NCBI RefSeq assembly: GCF_014648995.1
Contig: NZ_BMSE01000016.1
Span: 163,273-227,272 of the forward strand
Source: Streptomyces massasporeus
Lineage (GTDB): Bacteria; Actinomycetota; Actinomycetes; Streptomycetales; Streptomycetaceae
Direction of reading: 5' to 3'
DNA: 64,000 nucleotides
Both the position numbers and the translations under genes were made by a program. Positions 42,342 through 61,774 of this stretch are shown piece after piece; position 1 is the first letter of the stretch, and each line of letters starts with the position of its first letter. The notes under the pieces are model-generated. The model was not told the DNA's origin. It made no database searches and saw only the letters and a list, made by a program, of their open reading frames with translations.

Positions 42342-42722
42342 TCAGCTCGCCTGGCCGTACGGGTCGTCGATGGCGTAGCGCCACACCCCGTCCTCGCCCC
42401 GGGTCAGCACGTCCACCCCGACACCGGCCAGGTGGTCGGTGGTGCCGTCGGCGCCGGTGATGTCGATCGTCCAGTCGACGATCATCAGCGCGGTCTCGCC
42501 GGTCACGAACACCTGCCGGGGCTTGGCCGCCATACGCGGCCCGGCCTCGAGGAATTCCCGCTGGTACTTACGGCGCTCGTCACCGCTGAGCGGCTTGCCC
42601 GGTTCCCAGACGGCGACAGCGTCGGCGGTGTAGAACTTCTCGACCGTCTCGTAGTCGCCGGCGTTGACGGCCTCGACGTAGCGGGCGGTGTGGTTTTCCA
42701 GTTCCGCGACGATCTCGGACAT
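42342..42722 (-). CDS. SnoaL-like (NTF2-fold) protein 2
   Basis: A 126-residue NTF2-fold protein: helix ELENHTARYVEAVNAGDYET, strand region VEKFYTADAVAVWEPGKPL, and the sheet TALMIVDWTIDITGADGTTD and GVDVLTRGEDGVWRYAIDDP. It is paralogous to the protein at 40.3 kb but shorter, lacking that protein's N-terminal segment. The start is at ATG 42722, followed upstream by a 335-base control region. As the first gene of the minus-strand run toward 39.1 kb, its promoter should drive the SnoaL-amine oxidase-SnoaL block. The function is unknown. Confidence 0.82.
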   Translation of the reverse strand: MSEIVAELENHTARYVEAVNAGDYETVEKFYTADAVAVWEPGKPLSGDERRKYQREFLEAGPRMAAKPRQVFVTGETALMIVDWTIDITGADGTTDHLAGVGVDVLTRGEDGVWRYAIDDPYGQAS

Positions 42723-43057
42723 GGCGGAAATCGACCTGCCTTCTTGGCTGGAGAAACGTTTGAGGGGAACGTTCAGGGAAAGGAACGTCCACGCGGCTGC
42801 TGCACGGGCAGTGCGGGTGCTCGTGCATTTCCGTGGCCGACACTATTCGGGCGGGTTCAACGTTCCAGCCACGCTGCGGTAATGCCGTGGTCTCCCCGCG
42901 GGCGGGGCGCGACATGACAGTGCCGCCGGGCGACTCTGTCCGAGTCGCCCGGCGGCACGTGATCCGGTGAGCGGGGGAAGGGCGGCAGGGGCCTCGGGCC
43001 GCGCGCGTCCCGGCATGCGGCGCTCTCGGGCCCGGCACTCCCGGGCCTGGCGCGGCC
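42723..43057. other. Intergenic control region upstream of the SnoaL-oxidase block
   Basis: It contains the terminator hairpin of the MDMPI gene on its right side (42920-42958). The remaining about 190 bases should hold the promoter of the minus-strand SnoaL/amine oxidase operon. No repeat array like that at 43.7 kb is seen. Confidence 0.5.
42920..42958 (-). terminator. 17-bp perfect hairpin after the MDMPI gene
   Basis: Arms 42920-42936 and 42942-42958 pair perfectly with a 5-base loop. It lies 100 bases beyond the stop of the minus-strand gene ending at 43058. Confidence 0.85.
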
Positions 43058-43645
43058 TCAGGCCTGGCGCACCCGGCCGTCCCAGCGCCAGGCGCCGCGG
43101 CGCGGCAGCCCGGGCAGCGCGGCGCGCCCGGTGCACCACAGCAGGGTCTCGGCGGGGGAGTGGCCGGTGGGCGCGTCGGGGAAGAGCCGCTCGACCACGG
43201 GCGCCGCCAGGGCGTCCGACGGGGTGTACTCCACGCCTACCGCCTGCGCGATGTCCCGCCCGTGGACGACGAGTTCGAGCACGCCCATCGCGGCGAAGCC
43301 GGCCGCGTCGGAGTGTCCGTAGGGGTGCCAGGCGCGGACCTCCGGCGGGGTGTCGCGGACGGTGCCGGCGAGCAGCGTGCCCGCGATCCGGATGCCCTCC
43401 AGGGCGGCCGGGACCGGGGCGTGTCCGTCGATCGAGGAGAACAGGGTGATGTAGCGGTCGGTGGGGCGGGCGATGAGCAGACCCGCGTACCCCACGACCC
43501 CGAGCGCGATGTGCGAAAGCGTCTCCCGACAGCTCCAGTCCAGATCACCCGCCTTTCCGCGCCAGTCCTGATCGGCTCCCTTTTCGAGTGCCGAGGTCGT
43601 GTCCTCGGCCGCCGTCGTCACGAGTTCGGGCCATGAAAGAGTCAT
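43058..43645 (-). CDS. DinB/MDMPI (mycothiol-dependent maleylpyruvate isomerase-like) protein
   Basis: A 195-residue protein from ATG 43645. It has the four-helix DinB bundle of the MDMPI N-terminal domain: WPELVTTAAEDTTSALE, LDWSCRETLSHIALGVVGYA, HSDAAGFAAMGVLELVVHGR and AVGVEYTPSDALAAPVVERL. The metal-binding histidines expected of the family are suggested by His in the ETLSHIALG and ELVVHGRDIA helices. Members use mycothiol as a cofactor or act as thiol-dependent transferases. It is transcribed divergently from the second monooxygenase, sharing a 246-base promoter region with the 11-bp repeat array. It might detoxify or isomerise a reactive imine or enone intermediate. Confidence 0.75.
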   Translation of the reverse strand: MTLSWPELVTTAAEDTTSALEKGADQDWRGKAGDLDWSCRETLSHIALGVVGYAGLLIARPTDRYITLFSSIDGHAPVPAALEGIRIAGTLLAGTVRDTPPEVRAWHPYGHSDAAGFAAMGVLELVVHGRDIAQAVGVEYTPSDALAAPVVERLFPDAPTGHSPAETLLWCTGRAALPGLPRRGAWRWDGRVRQA

Positions 43646-43681
43646 GCTGGGATGTTCCCATACGGGCCTTTGCGAGCATCG

Positions 43682-43722
43682 CCCGCTCATTTCCCGGTCA
43701 GTGCCCGGTAATTGTCGGGTAA
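43682..43722 (+). promoter_or_regulatory. Candidate SARP operator: four octamers at exact 11-bp spacing
   Basis: CCCGCTCA (43682), CCCGGTCA (43693), CCCGGTAA (43704) and TCGGGTAA (43715) follow each other at exactly 11-base intervals. This is the helical-periodic direct-repeat pattern bound by SARP activators. It lies about 170 bases upstream of the monooxygenase/IRED genes and about 40 bases upstream of the divergent MDMPI gene. Confidence 0.6.
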
Positions 43723-43891
43723 TGGTGCGTCAGATCGTCTCCGGTTTCCGGAGGTACGGCAGTGATGACCAGGCGATGAGTGTGCTCTTACTCATTTCTC
43801 CGGGGCCTTCGTTAAGGTTTTGAACTGCCGGGGAGCGTATGGGTTCTCACGCCTCTCGACCGGCAGTAGGAATCACAATCGAGGAGCCGGA

Positions 43892-45067
43892 ATGGCCACG
43901 AACGACGACCTGGCAGCCGTACTGGAAGCCGTGGACAGCATCGTCCCGACCCTGCGCGAGAACGGCCGCGCCGCCGAGGACCGCGGCTGGCTGCTCGACG
44001 AGAGCATCGAACTCCTGGAGAAGGCCGGGGTGTTCCGCATGGCCGTGCCGCGCCGGTTCGGCGGGCTCGACCTGCCGCTCGCCGACCAGGCCCGGGTCAT
44101 CACCGAGATCGGCCGCGGCTGCCCCGCCGCCGCCTGGGTGACGATGGTCTGGGTGACGAGCACCTGGACGGCGACGCTCTACCCCGACCGGGCCCAGGAG
44201 GAGGTCTTCGCGTCCGGCTCCGTCAAGATCTCCAGCGCGTTCGCGCCGACCGGCGTCGCCGTCCCCACCGAGGGCGGCTACCTCCTCAACGGCACCTGGA
44301 AGTTCAACACCGGCTGCAAGGGCGCCGACTGGGACTTCACCGCCGCGATGGTGCGCAACCCCGACGGCACCGAGGGCGAGATCATGGCCCTGGTCCCCAT
44401 GTCGGACCTCAAGATCGTCGATGACTGGGACGTCTCGGCCGGCGCCGCCACCGGCAGTGCCACCGCGGTCGCCGAGGACGTCTTCGTACCGGCCCACCAC
44501 GCCGTGTCGTTCGAGGAGGTCATGGTCAGCGCGACCGGCGACCGCTCCAACATGGGTGCCACCGGCCGCAACTACGGCCTGCTCAGCTTCGTCATGGCCG
44601 AGTGCGCCGCCGTGTTCATCGGCATCGCCCGCGGCGCCTACGAGCTGTTCCTCGAGCGCCTCCCCGGACGCGGCATCACCTACACCGACTGGACCGACCA
44701 GAAGCTGCACCCGCTCACCCAGATCCAGGTCGCCACGGCGGCCAACAAGATCGACGCCGCCGAGGCCCTGTCGGCCCGCTGGCTCACCCTCCTCCAGGAG
44801 CGCGCCGACGCCGGCGAGCAGCCCACCGACGAGGAGAAGGCCATCGTGCGCGGCCAGACCGGCTTCGCCGCCCAACTGGCCAAGGAGGCCGTGGAGATCC
44901 TCCACAACGCCAGCGGCGGCTCCGTCATCCGGCGCGACGTCCACCTGCAGCGCTTCCACCGCGACATCCAGGGCTTCTCGCTGCACGCGCTCGCCAACGC
45001 CGACGTCAACCTCGAACTCCAGGGCCGCGTCCTGGTCGGCCTGGAGCCCGGCACCGTCTTCCTCTGA
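43892..45067 (+). CDS. Acyl-CoA-dehydrogenase-fold flavin-dependent monooxygenase, copy 2
   Basis: A 391-residue paralogue of the enzyme at 39.1 kb, from ATG 43892 with GAGGAGCC. The same regions are present: ESIELLEKAGVFRMAVPRRF, ADQARVITEIGRGCPAAAWV, KFNTGCKGADWDFTAAMVRN and HRDIQGFSLHALANADVNLE. The long block around GRGITYTDWTDQKLHPLTQI is identical in both copies, while the surface near residues 130-160 differs, as expected if the two act on different positions. Alternatives in this fold include HsaA-type C-hydroxylases and nitrososynthases that oxidise amines. It is followed by the IRED gene after 87 bases. Confidence 0.9.
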   Translation: MATNDDLAAVLEAVDSIVPTLRENGRAAEDRGWLLDESIELLEKAGVFRMAVPRRFGGLDLPLADQARVITEIGRGCPAAAWVTMVWVTSTWTATLYPDRAQEEVFASGSVKISSAFAPTGVAVPTEGGYLLNGTWKFNTGCKGADWDFTAAMVRNPDGTEGEIMALVPMSDLKIVDDWDVSAGAATGSATAVAEDVFVPAHHAVSFEEVMVSATGDRSNMGATGRNYGLLSFVMAECAAVFIGIARGAYELFLERLPGRGITYTDWTDQKLHPLTQIQVATAANKIDAAEALSARWLTLLQERADAGEQPTDEEKAIVRGQTGFAAQLAKEAVEILHNASGGSVIRRDVHLQRFHRDIQGFSLHALANADVNLELQGRVLVGLEPGTVFL

Positions 45068-45154
45068 GTCGACGCCCCGGACCCCCTCTTTCACCGGCGC
45101 GCCCCGCGTGCCGGTTCGCTCAGCACACCACTTTCGTACTGGAGGAACTGATTC

Positions 45155-46042
45155 ATGGGTGACAACCACACCTCGGTGTCGGTGCTCGGCCTCGGCCTGA
45201 TGGGGCAGGCCCTGGCCGCCGCCTTCCTGAAGGCGGGTCACGCCACCACCGTGTGGAACCGGTCGGCGGACAAGGCCGACGGCCTCGTCAAGGACGGCGC
45301 CGTCCTCGCCGCGAAGCCCGCCGACGCCGTCGCCGCGAGCGACCTCGTGATCGTCTGCGTGTCGACGTACGACGTGGTGCACGACGTCATCGGCTCGCTC
45401 GGCGACGCCCTGCGCGGCAAGACCGTCGTCAACCTGACCACGGGCTCCTCCGAGCAGGCCCGGCAGACCGCCGAGTGGGCGGAGAAGAACGGCGCCAAGT
45501 ACCTCGACGGCGCCATCATGATCACCCCGCCCGGCATCGGCGCCGAGACCTCCGTCCTCTTCTACGCGGGCGACCAGGCCGTCTTCGACGCGCACGAGCC
45601 CGTGCTGAAGCTCCTCGGCGGCGGCACCACCTACCTCGGCACCGACCACGGCAAGCCCGCCCTGTTCGACGTGTCGCTGCTCGGCCTGATGTGGGGCGCC
45701 CTCAACAGCTTCCTGCACGGCGTGGCCATCGTGGAGACCGGCGGCGTCAAGGCGCAGGAGTTCCTGCCGTGGGCCCACATGTGGCTCGACGCCATCAAGA
45801 TGTTCACGGCCGACTACGCCGCGCAGATCGACGCCGGCGACGAGAAGTTCCCGGCCAACGACGCCACCCTGGAGACGCACCTGGGCGCGCTCAAGCACCT
45901 CGTCGAGGAGTCCGAGGCGCTCGGCGTCGACACCGAACTGCCCAAGTACTCCGAGGCGCTGATGGAGGGCATCATCGCCCAGGGCCACGCCAAGAACAGC
46001 TACGCCAGCGTCGTGAAGGCGTACCGCCGCCCGAACCAGTGA
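45155..46042 (+). CDS. Imine reductase (IRED family)
   Basis: A 295-residue NADPH-dependent reductase. It follows the IRED signature closely: VSVLGLGLMGQALAAAFLKA with GLGLMG at 12-17, GHATTVWNRSADKA at 28-41 (Arg36 to bind the NADPH phosphate), SDLVIVCVSTYDVV, TVVNLTTGSSEQARQTAEWA, GAKYLDGAIMITPPGIG and LFYAGDQAVFDAH. The C-terminal helical domain has LFDVSLLGLMWGALNSFLHG. Asp172 lies in the segment where IREDs carry the catalytic Asp or Tyr, which would make it R-type if alignment confirms it. Beta-hydroxyacid dehydrogenases share the fold but lack this signature and have a catalytic Lys. It should reduce a cyclic imine such as a dehydropiperidine to the amine. Confidence 0.88.
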   Translation: MGDNHTSVSVLGLGLMGQALAAAFLKAGHATTVWNRSADKADGLVKDGAVLAAKPADAVAASDLVIVCVSTYDVVHDVIGSLGDALRGKTVVNLTTGSSEQARQTAEWAEKNGAKYLDGAIMITPPGIGAETSVLFYAGDQAVFDAHEPVLKLLGGGTTYLGTDHGKPALFDVSLLGLMWGALNSFLHGVAIVETGGVKAQEFLPWAHMWLDAIKMFTADYAAQIDAGDEKFPANDATLETHLGALKHLVEESEALGVDTELPKYSEALMEGIIAQGHAKNSYASVVKAYRRPNQ

Positions 46043-46075
46043 GCATCGGGCCCGGTATTCGCTTCACCCCCTGAC

Positions 46076-46117
46076 GAAGGGGCCGGTTCCGAATCCCCCG
46101 TCGGAACCGGCCCCTTC
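46076..46117 (+). terminator. 17-bp hairpin after the imine reductase gene
   Basis: Arms 46076-46092 and 46101-46117 pair perfectly with an 8-base loop, 34 bases after the IRED stop. It should separate the monooxygenase/IRED operon from the second amine oxidase gene. Confidence 0.85.
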
Positions 46118-46170
46118 CCCATGCCCGGAACACCGGCGCCCCGGAATCGGACGCGCCCAAATCTTCCTGC

Positions 46171-46216
46171 GTTTCCAGACCTCGTTTCCAGACCTTGTTT
46201 CCGGACCTTGTTTCCG
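46171..46216. repeat. 13-bp tandem repeat upstream of the second amine oxidase
   Basis: Units GTTTCCAGACCTC, GTTTCCAGACCTT and GTTTCCGGACCTT start at 46171, 46184 and 46197, with a partial fourth at 46210. The array lies 70-115 bases before the amine oxidase start, in its presumed promoter. Confidence 0.9.
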
Positions 46217-46285
46217 TCCGCCGGTCACGTCGATCCCGTGCGCTTTCCGTCCCGCAATTCCCGCTCTTCGCGAAAGGTGTGTTCC

Positions 46286-47710
46286 ATGACCGAGAACGGC
46301 GACAGCACGACCCCCCGCGCCCACGGACGCGTCACCAGAAGAACCGTTCTCAAGGCGGCGGGCGCCTCCGCACTCGCCGCCGGTGCCGTCACCGCGACGG
46401 GGTCCTCCGCCGCGGCGGAGGACGGCAAGCCCTACGACGCCATCGTGGTCGGCGCCGGATACGCGGGCGGCACGGTCGCCCGCGAACTGGGCGCCCGCGG
46501 CATGAAGGTCCTGGTGCTGGAGGCCCGCGGCCGGATCGGCGGCCGCATCGAACCCGGCACCCTGGCCGGCCAGCACATCGAACTGGGCGGCGGCTGGTTC
46601 GGCCCCGGCCAGGACCTCGTGGCCCGCGAACTGAAGCGCTACTCGCTGACCACCACCGAGGACGTCCACGCCACCCGCATGGTCATGCCCGGACCGAACG
46701 GCTACGCCAGCCACTCCCCGCAGGAGGCGGGCGCCCGCCTCAACAGCCTCTTCGCGGACTTCTACGCCGGCTCCGAGCAGTACTTCGAGCGGCCCTACGA
46801 GCCGCTCCACCGCAAGGACCTGCTGGCGTCCGTGGACCGCCTCTCGCTCGCCGACCGCATCGCCCAGCTCCAGCTGACCGGCGTCGACCACGACTGGGTG
46901 AGCGGCGCCACGTCGGTGTTCGCCGGCGGCAACCGCACCGGCTCCCTCACCGGCCTGGCCCAGTGGTACCAGCTCGCCGGCGGCACCTACGACAAGTTCC
47001 TCTCGGTGATGAGCGAGCTGCCCCAGGGCGGCATGATCTCCATCCTGGAGCGGATGCTGCGCGAGTCCGGCGCGACCGTCAGCCTCAACTCGCCGGTCAC
47101 GGCGATCCGCGAGCGCGGCGGCCTCACCCACGTCGAGGTGCGCGGCGGCCGGGTCCACCAGGCCCCGGTGGTCGTGCTCGCCACGCCCGTCAACATGTGG
47201 TCCACGCTCACCTTCGAGCCGGGCCTGCCCAAGGTGTACGCCGACGCAGCCCGCGAGGGTCTCGGCGTCCCGCACGCCACCAAGCTGTGGCTGCGCGTGC
47301 GGGGCACCTCCGAGGCGGTGTCCGCCCAGGCCCCGGAGGGCGCCCCGATCCTGCTGCTGATCCCGCAGAAGCAGCTGCCCGACGGACGCATCTTCGTCGC
47401 CTTCACCGGTCCGGCCCTCGACGTGTCCGACCCGCAGGCGGTACGCGCCGCCGTCCGCGGACTGCTGCCGGAGGCCAGGGTGGTCGAGTACCGGGCGAAG
47501 GAGTGGCACAAGGACCCGTACGCGCGCGGCGGCTGGGGCCTGCGCCGACCGGGACAGCTCCTGCGTCAGCTGCCGGACATCCAGCAGCCGTTCGGCCGCA
47601 TCGTCTTCGCGGGCGGTGACATAGCGAGCGGCTGGAACGGGGCCTTCGTCGAAGGCGCCCTGGAGTCCGGCTTCCGAGCCGCGGAACAGGCCGCGACCCT
47701 CGCGGGCTGA
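46286..47710 (+). CDS. Tat-exported FAD-dependent amine oxidase, copy 2
   Basis: A 474-residue flavin amine oxidase from ATG 46286 with AAAGGTG upstream, the same length as the paralogue at 40.8 kb. Its Tat signal is VTRRTVLKAAGASALAAGAV with the Arg pair at 18-19. FAD binding uses AIVVGAGYAGGTVARELGAR (52-71) and LEARGRIGGRIEPGTLAGQH. The C-terminus is VFAGGDIASGWNGAFVEGAL. Compared with copy 1, the glycine-rich loop reads GGRIEPG rather than GGRTWTD, and the middle domain has diverged. The two therefore probably act on different substrates or bonds. It is followed by a strong hairpin and then the PKS gene. Confidence 0.92.
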   Translation: MTENGDSTTPRAHGRVTRRTVLKAAGASALAAGAVTATGSSAAAEDGKPYDAIVVGAGYAGGTVARELGARGMKVLVLEARGRIGGRIEPGTLAGQHIELGGGWFGPGQDLVARELKRYSLTTTEDVHATRMVMPGPNGYASHSPQEAGARLNSLFADFYAGSEQYFERPYEPLHRKDLLASVDRLSLADRIAQLQLTGVDHDWVSGATSVFAGGNRTGSLTGLAQWYQLAGGTYDKFLSVMSELPQGGMISILERMLRESGATVSLNSPVTAIRERGGLTHVEVRGGRVHQAPVVVLATPVNMWSTLTFEPGLPKVYADAAREGLGVPHATKLWLRVRGTSEAVSAQAPEGAPILLLIPQKQLPDGRIFVAFTGPALDVSDPQAVRAAVRGLLPEARVVEYRAKEWHKDPYARGGWGLRRPGQLLRQLPDIQQPFGRIVFAGGDIASGWNGAFVEGALESGFRAAEQAATLAG

Positions 47711-47719
47711 CCGACGGCA

Positions 47720-47782
47720 GCGCCATGACCGGGCGGTGGAAAACGGGGAGTGCGGTCCCCGACCACCGCCCGGTCATGGCGC
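47720..47782 (+). terminator. Long two-part hairpin between oxidase and PKS genes
   Basis: Outer arms 47720-47739 and 47763-47782 form a 20-bp perfect stem. A short inner stem (CGGGGA with TCCCCG) closes most of the 23-base loop. It follows the oxidase stop by 10 bases and should prevent read-through into the PKS gene. Confidence 0.85.
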
Positions 47783-47812
47783 CTTCTCCTTTTCCCCTCC
47801 TTTTCGTCCGGA

Positions 47813-47914
47813 CCGAATTACCGAAGCGAGGCCGGACACTGAGAAGGGTGAGAGACCCCCCTGCCTACGATCGGGCCGAACATTCCCCCACTCAGCAGTC
47901 TTGCGGTAATTCGG
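47813..47914. promoter_or_regulatory. PKS promoter region with a distant inverted repeat
   Basis: CCGAATTACCG at 47813-47823 and its exact complement CGGTAATTCGG at 47904-47914 lie 80 bases apart, ending 21 bases before the PKS start. CGGTAAT-type elements also occur in the array at 43.7 kb. It could be a split operator or two binding sites in opposite orientation. Confidence 0.4.
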
Positions 47915-47935
47915 CCGAAAGGGCAGTCGAGCGCG

Positions 47936-61667
<13,732 letters not shown>

Positions 61668-61684
<17 letters not shown>

Positions 61685-61718
61685 GCGACGAACTGAACTG
61701 AGCGACGAACTGAACTGA
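61668..61718. repeat. 17-bp tandem triplication of the PKS stop region
   Basis: TCGACGAGCTGAACTGA (61668-61684, ending in the stop codon) is followed by two copies of GCGACGAACTGAACTGA (61685-61701 and 61702-61718). Each copy carries TGA stops. The array fills most of the gap before the next PKS gene. Confidence 0.95.
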
Positions 61719-61774
61719 GCCACACCGCCCACTTAGGCACCGATCACCACACGACACACGGGAGTTGACACACC

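Noticed and set aside
43847..45988. A 713-codon minus frame over the monooxygenase and IRED genes
   Set aside because: Antisense shadow. Both plus-strand proteins are full-length family members.
45155..46042. Reading the IRED as a 3-hydroxyisobutyrate dehydrogenase
   Set aside because: The fold is shared, but the GHATTVWNR segment, the TGSSEQARQ and YLDGAIM motifs and the missing catalytic Lys context match imine reductases instead.
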